Below, in pieces: positions 9,266-16,690 of a DNA stretch of 64,000 nucleotides (its first letter is position 1; every line of letters begins with the position of its first letter). The notes beneath the pieces were generated by a model. It was given only the letters and a program-made list of their open reading frames with translations. It was not told the DNA's origin and searched no databases. The stretch lies in the NCBI GenBank assembly GCA_947482825.1, contig CANKMT010000017.1, positions 1 to 64,000 of the forward strand, written 5' to 3'. The position numbers were made by a program, and so were the translations under genes. The stretch comes from Betaproteobacteria bacterium. Lineage in GTDB: Bacteria > Pseudomonadota > Gammaproteobacteria > Burkholderiales > SG8-39.

Positions 9266-9700
9266 ATGCTCGACGAACCGATTCGCAATGTCATGGATGG
9301 GAAGAAGCTCCTCGCCGCCACCCCGGACACGCCTGTTCACACGGTCGCCGCGCGGATGACCCGTCGCAAGGTGAGCGCGGTCATCGTCGCCGAGGGCAAG
9401 CGCCTGGTCGGCATCTTCACGGAGCGCGATGCGGTGTCGCGCGTCATCGCCAAAGGACGCGACCCGCGCACGACGGCCCTCGCCACTGTGATGACCCGAA
9501 ACCCGGAGACGGTGGAGCCGGGCGAAACGCTGGGCTATGCGTTGCTGAAAATGCACGAGCACGGTTTTCGCCATCTGCCGGTCGTCGAAAACGGCGAGCC
9601 GATCGGGATCGTTTCCGCGCGCAAGGCGCTCGACCCGGATTTGGAGGAGTTCGAAGCCGAAGCGCAAAGGCGCAGACACATCCGGCGCCGGGCAAGGTAA
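9266..9700 (+). CDS. CBS-domain pair protein
   Basis: 144 residues consisting almost only of two CBS domains (about 9-65 and 74-130). Marks are VHTVAARMTRRKVSAVIV, GIFTERDAVSRVI, PETVEPGETLGYALLKM and FRHLPVVENGEPIGIVSARK. Such stand-alone Bateman modules sense adenosine nucleotides and act on a partner enzyme or transporter. The C-terminal 14 residues are strongly basic (RRRHIRRRAR), which might touch nucleic acid or membrane. The gene is divergent from the PII-like gene, which is another small nucleotide-sensing type protein. I chose the ATG at 9266; a TTG 15 bp upstream is possible. Confidence 0.85.
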   Translation: MLDEPIRNVMDGKKLLAATPDTPVHTVAARMTRRKVSAVIVAEGKRLVGIFTERDAVSRVIAKGRDPRTTALATVMTRNPETVEPGETLGYALLKMHEHGFRHLPVVENGEPIGIVSARKALDPDLEEFEAEAQRRRHIRRRAR

Positions 9701-9703
9701 TCC

Positions 9704-9945
9704 CGGAGGCCGTCCGGTCTTGCTAGAGTGGCGCACTTTGCCGCAGGAAGGCATTGCGTTCGCTCGGCCAGGAGACGCCAAGGATGGTCAGCCGAAACGA
9801 TTGCGCACTGGGAACGCCACAACGTGCACCCTTCGCGGAGCCTGGTCGTCCCGGTGTGGTATTGCATTGTCCAAAAGTGCCCAGCTTTGACCGGATTGGG
9901 GAGCCTCTTCTGGCTCAAAAAAAGCTAGGTATTTCAGCGCGGCCG
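9704..9945 (+). pseudogene. Possible degraded helix-turn-helix gene remnant
   Basis: No intact gene fits this 242-bp stretch. One plus-strand frame gives ARRRQGWSAETIAHWERH, which resembles the recognition part of phage-like XRE regulators (usual pattern LG-x-ETI-x-NWERG). After a change of frame the sequence gives RIGEPLLAQKKLGIS, which resembles the following TLGERLRAKRRELGLS segment of the same family. The agreement is short and needs a frameshift, so this is only a plausible remnant. Confidence 0.3.
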
Positions 9946-10890
9946 CTACTGTGATTTCTCCACGACGATGCCCCGCTCCTTGATCAGCTTCGCCCACTTA
10001 GCGTTGTCGCTGCGGATGAATTCGAGGAACTGCTCGGGCGTGGTAGTGGCGGGCTCGGCGCCGAGTTCGAGCAAGCGTGCCTTGACGTCGGGCAACTGCA
10101 GGATCCGGTTGATCTCGCGGTTGAGCGTAAGGACGATCTCGCGCGGCGTCGCCGCAGGCGCCATCAAGCCGAACCAGCCGACCGCTTCGTAGCCCGGCAC
10201 GCCGGACTCCGCGACGGTCGGCACATCGGGCACCGAAGGCGAGCGTTTCGTCCCGGTGACGCCCAGCGCGCGCAGTTTCCCGGACTTGACGTGGGAAACC
10301 ACCGCCTGCGTGGGTGCGACCATGACCTGCACCTGTCCACCGAGCAGGTCGGTGACCGCGTTGCCGACGCCCTTGTACGGCACATGGAGCATGTCGATGC
10401 CCGCCATCGCCTTGAACAGTTCGGCCGAAAGATGCGAGGCAGCGCCGCCGCCGGTCGAGCCGTAGGCAAGCTTGCCTGGCTGCGCCTTCGCCAGCGCGAT
10501 GAACTCCTTCAGCGTCCCCGCATTCACCGAGGGATTGACCACCAGGAGATAGGCCGGCGCGGCGAACAGCGTGACCGCGGAAAACAGGTTCAGGTTGTCA
10601 TCGTTCAGCGGCCCGGCGGCGATCGCCAACAGCGTGTAGCCGTCGGCCGGCGACTTGGCGACGAAATCCAGGCCGATTCCCCCGTTCGCGCCGGCCCGGT
10701 TCTCGATCACGACGGACTGTTTGATCGAGTCGTTCAGGTATTTTCCAACCAACCGCGCGAGGATGTCCGTTCCGCCGCCCGGCGGATACGCGACGACAAT
10801 ACGGATCGGCTTCGACGGATAGGGCTGCGCAATTGCGATCGCTGCCGCGAGCGCGAGGACAACCCCGAGCAGGCTTCGAAACACTTTCAC
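9946..10890 (-). CDS. Bug/TctC-family periplasmic receptor
   Basis: 314 residues. The signal peptide ends at AIAIAQ, followed by PYPSKPIRIVVAYPPGGGTD, then VVIENRAGANGGIG, PADGYTLL and LHVPYKGVG, all family-typical. Its ATG overlaps the RidA stop (ATGA), so the two are coupled. No TctAB-like membrane genes are near. The pairing with RidA, which removes reactive enamine/imine intermediates, suggests a nitrogen-containing ligand, but this is inference. Confidence 0.92.
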   Translation of the reverse strand: MKVFRSLLGVVLALAAAIAIAQPYPSKPIRIVVAYPPGGGTDILARLVGKYLNDSIKQSVVIENRAGANGGIGLDFVAKSPADGYTLLAIAAGPLNDDNLNLFSAVTLFAAPAYLLVVNPSVNAGTLKEFIALAKAQPGKLAYGSTGGGAASHLSAELFKAMAGIDMLHVPYKGVGNAVTDLLGGQVQVMVAPTQAVVSHVKSGKLRALGVTGTKRSPSVPDVPTVAESGVPGYEAVGWFGLMAPAATPREIVLTLNREINRILQLPDVKARLLELGAEPATTTPEQFLEFIRSDNAKWAKLIKERGIVVEKSQ

Positions 10891-11285
10891 AGCGCCGCCA
10901 CCGCCTGGATCTCGATCATGAGCCCCGGATCGGCAAGATGATTGACCTCGACAATCGTGCTCGTGGGCAGCTTTGCCACGAAGAACTCGGTCCGCGCGGC
11001 CACGATGTTCTTGAACTCGCGCATGTCGGTCGTGTAGACGGTCGTGGACACCACATCATCCAGCGTGCCGCCCGCAGCCTCGAGCACGGTACGCATGTTG
11101 CGGATGCACTGGCGCGTCTGCTCCGCCATGTCGCCAGCGCCGACGAGATTGCCATCCGCATCGCGCGAGAGCTGGCCCGAGAGGAAGATCAGCGACGAAG
11201 GATTGTCGACGCGGATGTAGTGGTGGTAGACGCTCTTGCGGACGTTCTTGAGTCCCGGCGGGTCGCCGCGGGTAATCGTGCTCAT
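10887..11285 (-). CDS. RidA/YjgF/YER057c/UK114-family protein
   Basis: 132 residues from ATG 11285 preceded by AAAGGAGACTGC; a longer frame to 11393 has an unlikely prefix. RidA relatives hydrolyse enamine/imine intermediates or act as amidohydrolase-like enzymes. Visible family features are LIFLSGQLSRDADGNLVG, QTRQCIRNMRTVLEAAGG and the end STIVEVNHLADPGLMIEI. The arginine at the usual catalytic position (R-x-VEV or CVRAEL region) is not in its standard context, so deaminase activity is uncertain. It overlaps the Bug gene by 4 bp. Confidence 0.85.
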   Translation of the reverse strand: MSTITRGDPPGLKNVRKSVYHHYIRVDNPSSLIFLSGQLSRDADGNLVGAGDMAEQTRQCIRNMRTVLEAAGGTLDDVVSTTVYTTDMREFKNIVAARTEFFVAKLPTSTIVEVNHLADPGLMIEIQAVAAL

Positions 11286-11396
11286 GCAGTCTCCTTTATT
11301 TTCGGCGCGATGATCTTCGTGTGCAGCACCATCGCGGGTTCGGTTAGTCGACCCGCGGTTGCCAACGGATCCGGACGAGGTCGAGCAAGCCACGCA

Positions 11397-11735
11397 TCAA
11401 AGTCGGATTTCGCGTCTTGTGGAGGCGCGTCGACGGTTACGTCTGGCCGGTTCAAATCCGATCACCAATCGATGGCCGGTGACGTCTGCGGCACGCTGAA
11501 GGGCGGAAAGCGTGATGGACGTATTGCCGGGGTCGAGCAGGCGGCGTACCTGGGTGCGGCTTGTCTGCAGCCGCGCGACCAGTTCCAGCTGGGTCATGCC
11601 CGCTTTTTCGAGCAGGGCCACCAGAACTTTTTTGATGGCACGCGCTTCGACTTCGGCGGCAATTCCATCCTGTCGCAAGAACTCATCAAAATCCTGTCCA
11701 ACAAACTCCGGGTTGATCGTTTTTGCCCGCTTCAT
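11397..11735 (-). CDS. XRE-family antitoxin-like HTH protein
   Basis: 112 residues from ATG 11735; an upstream GTG/ATG extension to 11768 would overlap the toxin remnant. The helix-turn-helix lies at about residues 50-85 (AGMTQLELVARLQTSRTQVRRLLDPG), followed by LSALQRAADVTGHRL, the pattern of HigA-like antitoxins. The N-terminus KTINPEFVGQDFDEFLRQDG is typical of the chromosomal Gp49-linked antitoxins. The gene starts 1 bp after the stop of the truncated toxin at 11737-11886, which confirms the pairing. Confidence 0.75.
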   Translation of the reverse strand: MKRAKTINPEFVGQDFDEFLRQDGIAAEVEARAIKKVLVALLEKAGMTQLELVARLQTSRTQVRRLLDPGNTSITLSALQRAADVTGHRLVIGFEPARRNRRRASTRREIRL

Positions 11736-11736
11736 T

Positions 11737-11886
11737 TCATGAACTCCTAGATTTCGATTTGCGCTCAAGCAGCGAATGCATTTTCACCTCCGGCGGCTTG
11801 ATCATCTTCCAGCGCTTCTCCGCCAGCCTCAGGTCGCGGGGTGGAGCTTTCCGCGTAGTCTTGAGGAAACCGTGCAGCAGGTACAT
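11737..11886 (-). pseudogene. Truncated Gp49/RelE-like (HigB-type) toxin, C-terminal remnant
   Basis: A 49-codon frame beginning MYLLHGFLKTTRKAPPRDL and continuing RLAEKRWKMI matches the C-terminal signature of phage Gp49-like HigB toxins (YLLHGF-x-KKT-x-KTP-x-EI-x-A). The family is normally about 100 residues, so the N-terminal half, including strands carrying catalytic residues, is missing. Upstream the same frame is interrupted by TGA within 13 codons and I find no match in the other frames. It directly precedes the antitoxin gene. This is most likely a dead toxin beside a surviving antitoxin. Confidence 0.65.
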
Positions 11887-12038
11887 CGTTTCACTTTCGA
11901 CGCAGCCTGGAAGTATTCAATTCCGTGGGCGCTTCCGTGCGGCCCCTCCATGGCTTGCCTGCCAGACATTCAGGGGCAGGAATCGGTCCAAGGCGGGCCA
12001 AACGCAAACTTAATGGATAATTTATTGAATAAATATAA

Positions 12039-12079
12039 TTTACCATAGAAAGTTAAAATATTACTTAATTTATGGTAAA
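12039..12079 (+). promoter_or_regulatory. AT-rich palindrome and likely promoter of the nucleotidyltransferase gene
   Basis: Two perfect 9-bp arms, TTTACCATA (12039-12047) and TATGGTAAA (12071-12079), are 32 bp apart centre to centre, about three helical turns, as for a looped or dimeric repressor. Downstream, TTACTT (12061-12066) and TATAAT (12085-12090) are spaced by 18 bp as -35 and -10. The TATAAT ends 1 bp before the ATG at 12092, so a transcript from this promoter would be leaderless or the gene would start later. The 12005-12091 stretch is far more AT-rich than its surroundings. Confidence 0.55.
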
Positions 12080-12091
12080 GTTCTTATAATC

Positions 12092-13114
12092 ATGACGCTA
12101 AACGACGAACAACTCCGAGGCCTGGTAAACGCCGCCCAGCTCTATGAGACATGGAGAGATGTGAAGGCCCAGCTCGCCCAGCTCCCCGGAGGAATGTACT
12201 GGAGAGTCATCCACAGCAAGGAATATCTCTACCAATATCTCAAAGGCCCGGCCGGGCAGCAAACTAAATCGTTAGGGCCACGAACACCGAAGACCGAGGA
12301 AGAGCATCACGAGTTCGAGGAAACGAAAAAGGCGCTCGATGAGAGGTGCGCCGGGGTCGAGGCACGCATTAAAGAATATGCCCCGATGTGGCGTGTCCTA
12401 CGCCTACCCGCGATCGATCGTTCAGCGGGTCGGATTCTTCGGGCCCTGGACCAATCGGATTTTGTCGGTAAAAGCATCATGGTGATCGGGACCTATGCGC
12501 TGAAGGCCTACGAAGTGGCATCCGCAAGCGACTTCTCAACTGGCATGGATGCCACTGACGATCTCGATGTCACGCTTTGCCTCGGAGCAGAGAATATTGA
12601 TCCGGATGTTCCGAGACGGTTGCTGCTCACTCTGAGACAAGCCGATAAAAGCTTCATCGTAACGACAAATTCTGCGGGAACCCTCGTCAACAAGGACGGT
12701 TACAAAATAGACCTGCTGACGAACCATGCGGCCGCTTCGCACTATTCGTCTTCCCTGCCATGGAAGCCGATTGCGCTGGAGGGGCAGGAGTGGTTGCTGT
12801 TAGGCACGCCCGTCGACACTGTCGCGATCGATTTCACAGGCTGGCCCGTGCGCATTGTCGCTCCTGATCCCCGTTATTTTGCCCTTCACAAGCTTTGGCT
12901 AAGCAAGCGCCCAGGTCGCCCCGCAGCGAAACGTGCCAAAGACGGGCGCCAGGGCAAGGCCCTTCTGGACGCGATCCAGCTGCACATGAGTCATTACCCA
13001 TTCGATACCGCGTTCATAGCTAGCCTGCCCCCCGCCCTTCGCAATGAACTACCTACAGACATTTCCGCACCTGCTCCAGCGATCGACACGGCGATTGATA
13101 TCCCACCGCCCTAA
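12092..13114 (+). CDS. GSU2403-type nucleotidyltransferase-fold protein (NTP_transf_8)
   Basis: 340 residues. A helical N-terminal region (1-110) containing YWRVIHSKEYLYQYL is followed by a nucleotidyltransferase-like core with TDDLDVTLCLG, where the acidic pair would bind metal. The family motifs VIDLLT-like YKIDLLTNH and RYFALHKLWLS follow near residues 205 and 265. Members are linked to mobile DNA and defence-like neighbourhoods; their reaction is not settled. Base composition is lower in G+C than the neighbours and it sits next to a degraded toxin-antitoxin pair, which suggests horizontal gain. The N-terminus matches the family, supporting the ATG at 12092. Confidence 0.75.
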   Translation: MTLNDEQLRGLVNAAQLYETWRDVKAQLAQLPGGMYWRVIHSKEYLYQYLKGPAGQQTKSLGPRTPKTEEEHHEFEETKKALDERCAGVEARIKEYAPMWRVLRLPAIDRSAGRILRALDQSDFVGKSIMVIGTYALKAYEVASASDFSTGMDATDDLDVTLCLGAENIDPDVPRRLLLTLRQADKSFIVTTNSAGTLVNKDGYKIDLLTNHAAASHYSSSLPWKPIALEGQEWLLLGTPVDTVAIDFTGWPVRIVAPDPRYFALHKLWLSKRPGRPAAKRAKDGRQGKALLDAIQLHMSHYPFDTAFIASLPPALRNELPTDISAPAPAIDTAIDIPPP

Positions 13115-13291
13115 CCAAGTTCCTCGTCGAGGTCAGTTCCCGGCAGACGATGGGCCGCCCGACCGATTTGCCTACAGTTCTGGCCGGCCGGCGACCACAA
13201 CTTCGTGTCGACGGTGCCTAAGATCGGGCCCACTAAGTGTGGCTTCCACACTAAATTCCTTTCATCTAAAATTTCTTATCGATTTATCGCT

Positions 13292-14212
13292 TCATGCAGC
13301 CTCTCTTTGTCCCGGCGCAACGATGCGGGTACGCAGCACCATTGCCGGTTTCTCGAAAGCGCACTCGACCACGTCGCCCGGATTGAGGAACAGCGCCTCG
13401 GCATTCGGCTTGCCGACCGCCACGCCGCCCGGCGCACCGGTGGAGAACATGTCACCGGGCTCCAGCGGCAGCAGGCGCGAGAAATGCTCGATGATGTCGG
13501 GAAGTTTCCAGATCTGGTCGCTGGTGTTCACGCGCATCCTCTGCTCGCCATTGACGCTGCAGGTGACCCAGATGTCGTAAGGGTCCGGCACCTCGTCCAT
13601 CGTGATGATGAAAGGGCCCAGCGGCCCGAAGCCCGGCGCGTTCTTGGCCGTCCAGAAGCGCGAGCCCGAAGCGACTTCGCGTTTTTGCGTGTCGCGACAG
13701 GTGAGGTCGTTCAGGATCGTGATGCCGGCCACGCAATCGAACGCATCGGCCTTCTTGCCGCCGTGCACGTGCTTGCCGATCACGAAGACGAGTTCGGGCT
13801 CGTAGTCCAGATGCGTCACCGAGACCGGACGCTCGACCTCGGCCTCGTGCCCGACGAGGCAGGAGTTGAGTTTCACGAAGCCGGTCGGCTCACCCGGCAT
13901 CTCCTTGATGAGGTCGGTGCGCTTGAGTTCCTCGAGGTGCGCGCGATAGTTCTTGCCGACGCAGAGGAACTTGTCCGAGTCCGGGATTGGCGGCAGGAAG
14001 TTGATCTCCCCAAACTCGCGCAGCGCGCCGGCCTTGGGCTTGTCGAGGTGCCGTCGTACTTCGTCGAGCCCCTCCCTGCCGAGGGCAAGCAACTCCTTCA
14101 TCGTCTGCGCCGAAAGGGCGCAGTGCGCGAGGTCGAGCATCCTGGCGCCCGACTGCACGCCGAGGCGCGGATAGTGCGGATTCGACTTGAGGGCGAAAGT
14201 GGCGAGTCTCAT
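13292..14212 (-). CDS. Fumarylacetoacetate hydrolase (FAH)-family protein
   Basis: 306 residues. FAH-fold enzymes act on beta-diketo or 2-oxo-alkenoate acids, as hydrolases, hydratases or decarboxylases, at the end of aromatic ring-cleavage pathways. Seen here are FLCVGKNYRAHLEE, the metal-binding DYEPELVFVIGKH, ILNDLTCRDTQ, FGPLGPFI and the closing MFSTGAPGGVAVGK. It is divergent from the operon with an extradiol dioxygenase and HpaB-like monooxygenase (14334-20905), so hydrolysis or hydration of that ring-cleavage product is the likely role. Confidence 0.88.
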   Translation of the reverse strand: MRLATFALKSNPHYPRLGVQSGARMLDLAHCALSAQTMKELLALGREGLDEVRRHLDKPKAGALREFGEINFLPPIPDSDKFLCVGKNYRAHLEELKRTDLIKEMPGEPTGFVKLNSCLVGHEAEVERPVSVTHLDYEPELVFVIGKHVHGGKKADAFDCVAGITILNDLTCRDTQKREVASGSRFWTAKNAPGFGPLGPFIITMDEVPDPYDIWVTCSVNGEQRMRVNTSDQIWKLPDIIEHFSRLLPLEPGDMFSTGAPGGVAVGKPNAEALFLNPGDVVECAFEKPAMVLRTRIVAPGQREAA

Positions 14213-14333
14213 AGGCTGGATTGCAGGGATTTAAGAGGCGTCGATGATAGCCGAGAAGATTCGCTGGGCGACCGGGCGTTTCGATTGTTCTGGCATAGAA
14301 TCTCCACGAGTACAAAGACCGCTGGAGACATCC

Positions 14334-15149
14334 ATGAACGCACCTACCCGCATGCTCGAACTCGCCACCCCGAAGATCCTCGCGCACAGCGGCGGCGGAA
14401 TAGGCTGGGTCGCCTTCAACCAGCCCGAGAAGCGCAACGCGATCTCGATGGCGATGTGGGACGGCGTGCGCGACGCGGCGCAAACCTTCGGCAAGGATCC
14501 TTCGGTGCGCGTGGTGATCCTGAGCGGCGCCGGCGGAAAGGCCTTTGCATCCGGCGCGGACATCAGCGAATTCGAGTCCGCGCGCAACAGCGCCGAAGCC
14601 GAGGAGAAGTTCCACCTCCACGCCGACGAAGCCCGCTCCGCGCTGCGCGCCATGGGCAAGCCGATCATCGCGATGATCCAGGGCTACTGCATCGGCGGCG
14701 GCTGCGCGACCGCGCTGCTCGCGGACTTTCGCATCGCGACGCCGGAGAGCAAATTCGGTGTCCCGGCAGCCAGGCTTGGCGTGGCCTACGCGCTCGACGG
14801 GCTGCACCGCCTCGTGGCGCTGGTGGGGCCTTCGGTGGCCAAGGAGATCATGTTCACCGGCCGCCAGTTCACCGCCGCCGAAGCGCTTGCCGCCGGACTC
14901 ATCAACCGCATCGTCGAGCCGGCCGCACTCGAGGCGGAAGTCACCGCGCTGGCGCAGACCATTGCGCACAATGCCCCGCTTTCGATCTTCCATTCGCGCG
15001 AGGCGATCGACATGCTGGCCGGCGACCCTTCGCGCTGGGACAAGGCCCGCATCGAGGCGCTCTACGCCCGGTGCTTCGACAGCGAGGACTATCGCGAGGG
15101 GCGCACCGCGTTCATGGAAAAGCGCCCCCCGGTGTTCCGGGGCAAGTGA
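14334..15149 (+). CDS. Enoyl-CoA hydratase/isomerase-family protein
   Basis: 271 residues from ATG 14334 after CTGGAGACATCC. Crotonase fold: FNQPEKRNAISMAMWDG, the oxyanion segment AFASGADISEF and GYCIGGGCATALLADFRIA are clear. In the usual active-site strand (PE-x-x-G) it has FGVPAARLGVAYALDG, so the common catalytic glutamate is not present there; hydratase activity may therefore be altered. First gene of a tightly packed plus-strand operon with an ABC importer and ring-cleavage enzymes. Confidence 0.85.
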   Translation: MNAPTRMLELATPKILAHSGGGIGWVAFNQPEKRNAISMAMWDGVRDAAQTFGKDPSVRVVILSGAGGKAFASGADISEFESARNSAEAEEKFHLHADEARSALRAMGKPIIAMIQGYCIGGGCATALLADFRIATPESKFGVPAARLGVAYALDGLHRLVALVGPSVAKEIMFTGRQFTAAEALAAGLINRIVEPAALEAEVTALAQTIAHNAPLSIFHSREAIDMLAGDPSRWDKARIEALYARCFDSEDYREGRTAFMEKRPPVFRGK

Positions 15150-15152
15150 AAC

Positions 15153-15896
15153 ATGGGACTGCGCCTCGCCTCCATTGCAGGTGCGATCATGCTCTGGTGG
15201 CTGCTGTCGCTCGCCATGCCGGCCAACCTGCTGCCCGGCCCCGTGGTGGCGACCGTCACGCTCTACAAGGATCTCGCGCAGGGCGACGTGCTCCCGCACC
15301 TTGCGATCACCCTTTTGCGCGTGACTGGCGGGCTTGCCCTGGCCATGCTGATCGGCGTGCCCATCGGGATCCTCATGGGCATCAACCAGCGGGCCGAAAA
15401 GGTGCTCGACATCTGGGTCATGGTCGGTCTCACCGTGCCGAGCCTTTGCTACGCGATCATCTGCTTCATGCTGATCGGCCTGAACGAAGCCGCCACCGTG
15501 GTCGCGATCGGGCTCACCGCAGCGCCCTCGATCGCGATCAACCTCTGGGAGGGCGTGAAGACCATCGACTTCAAGCTCGTGCAGATGGCGCACATTTTCG
15601 AAGTCGGCCGCGCGAGGATTTTGCTTCGCGTATTGCTGCCGCAGGTCATGCCTTACGTGATGGCATCGTTGCGCATGGGTCTCGGGATCGTCTGGAAGAT
15701 CGCGGTGCTGATCGAACTGATCGGCCGACCCAACGGCGTGGGATTCAAGCTCTTCTACTGGTACCAGCTGGCCGACATGGCGCAGGTGCTCGCGTGGACG
15801 CTGCTTTTCACGATCGTGATGCTCGTCATCGAGCTGGGAATCCTGTCGCAGATCGAGAAGCGCCTCTTCGCATGGCGGCCCAGGGTGGGACTGTGA
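15153..15896 (+). CDS. ABC transporter permease (SsuC/TauC type)
   Basis: 247 residues with about six hydrophobic segments. The permease coupling loop around residue 150-175 (EVGRARILLRVLLPQVMPYVMASLRMG is the region; EAA-like motif) identifies the family of nitrate/sulfonate/taurine importers, as does TLLRVTGGLALAMLIGVPIG near residue 50. Begins 3 bp after the crotonase gene and its TGA overlaps the GTG start of the ATPase gene. With the next two genes it forms a complete importer, probably for an aromatic or organic acid handled by the same operon. Confidence 0.9.
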   Translation: MGLRLASIAGAIMLWWLLSLAMPANLLPGPVVATVTLYKDLAQGDVLPHLAITLLRVTGGLALAMLIGVPIGILMGINQRAEKVLDIWVMVGLTVPSLCYAIICFMLIGLNEAATVVAIGLTAAPSIAINLWEGVKTIDFKLVQMAHIFEVGRARILLRVLLPQVMPYVMASLRMGLGIVWKIAVLIELIGRPNGVGFKLFYWYQLADMAQVLAWTLLFTIVMLVIELGILSQIEKRLFAWRPRVGL

Positions 15897-16690
15897 AAGC
15901 CGACGCTCCCGCAATCGCGATTGCCGGGCTCGAAAAGCACTTCGGCACTCTGAAAGTGCTCGCGGACCTCGACCTCGTAGTCGCCGACAAGGAACTCGTC
16001 TGCATCCTCGGCCCCTCGGGCAGCGGCAAGTCGACCCTGCTCAATATCATCGCCGGCCTGGAAACCGCCGACGCCGGCAATGTCACGCTCGGCGGCAAGC
16101 GTGTCGGTTACCTCTTCCAGGAACCGCGCCTGCTGCCCTGGCTTACTGCAGAGCGCAACGTGGATTTCGCCCTGCAGGGCTGCGCCGTGCCAGCTGCGCG
16201 CTGGGGGGAACTCAAGGACCACTATTTCGCGCTCGCCGGCCTCTCGGAGTTTCGCAACTACTACCCGCACCAGCTTTCAGGCGGCATGCGCCAGCGCGTG
16301 GCCCTCGTGCGCTCGCTCTGTGTGGAGCCGGGCATCCTGCTGATGGACGAACCCTTCGGCGGGCTCGACGAACTGACCGCGCGGCGCCTGCGCGTCGACC
16401 TGCTGCGCATCTGGCGCGAGTCGAGGAAGACGATCGTGTTCGTGACGCACAATGCCTACGAGGCGTGTTACCTCGCCGACCGCGTTGTGGTCATGGCGCA
16501 CGGCCGCATCCGCGACGAGATCGCGGTGAACATACCTCGGCCCCGCGACTACGACGACCCGGCCGTGTTCGACGTCAACCGCGATGTGGTCCGCCGCTTC
16601 CTTGCTGCGGCCGAACTGCAGCCAGAGCACGCAAGCGCCTTGCCCCCCGTTCCCAACCCCGTGTCGCATTCCCCAGGAGGCCTGCCGTGA
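15893..16690 (+). CDS. ABC transporter ATP-binding protein (SsuB/TauB type)
   Basis: 265 residues. Walker A GPSGSGKST, Q-loop LFQEPRLLPW, signature LSGGMRQRVALVRSL, Walker B ILLMDEPFGG and the H-loop VTHNAYEA are all intact. QEPRLLPW is typical of the nitrate/sulfonate/taurine class. Start is the GTG at 15893 overlapping the permease stop (GTGA); an ATG 21 bp upstream would give seven more residues. Its own stop overlaps the GTG of the binding-protein gene. Confidence 0.92.
   Translation: MKADAPAIAIAGLEKHFGTLKVLADLDLVVADKELVCILGPSGSGKSTLLNIIAGLETADAGNVTLGGKRVGYLFQEPRLLPWLTAERNVDFALQGCAVPAARWGELKDHYFALAGLSEFRNYYPHQLSGGMRQRVALVRSLCVEPGILLMDEPFGGLDELTARRLRVDLLRIWRESRKTIVFVTHNAYEACYLADRVVVMAHGRIRDEIAVNIPRPRDYDDPAVFDVNRDVVRRFLAAAELQPEHASALPPVPNPVSHSPGGLP

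Noticed and set aside
13115-13291. Gap between the nucleotidyltransferase and FAH genes, with a GTGTGG/CCACAC stem
   Set aside because: No gene, tRNA or convincing terminator T-run; the short stem alone is not informative.
13205-16690. Very long plus-strand open frame (about 1160 codons) across the FAH, crotonase and permease genes
   Set aside because: Only the last 265 codons are a real protein (the ABC ATPase). The rest lacks family motifs and overlaps well-supported genes; long false frames are usual in high-G+C DNA.
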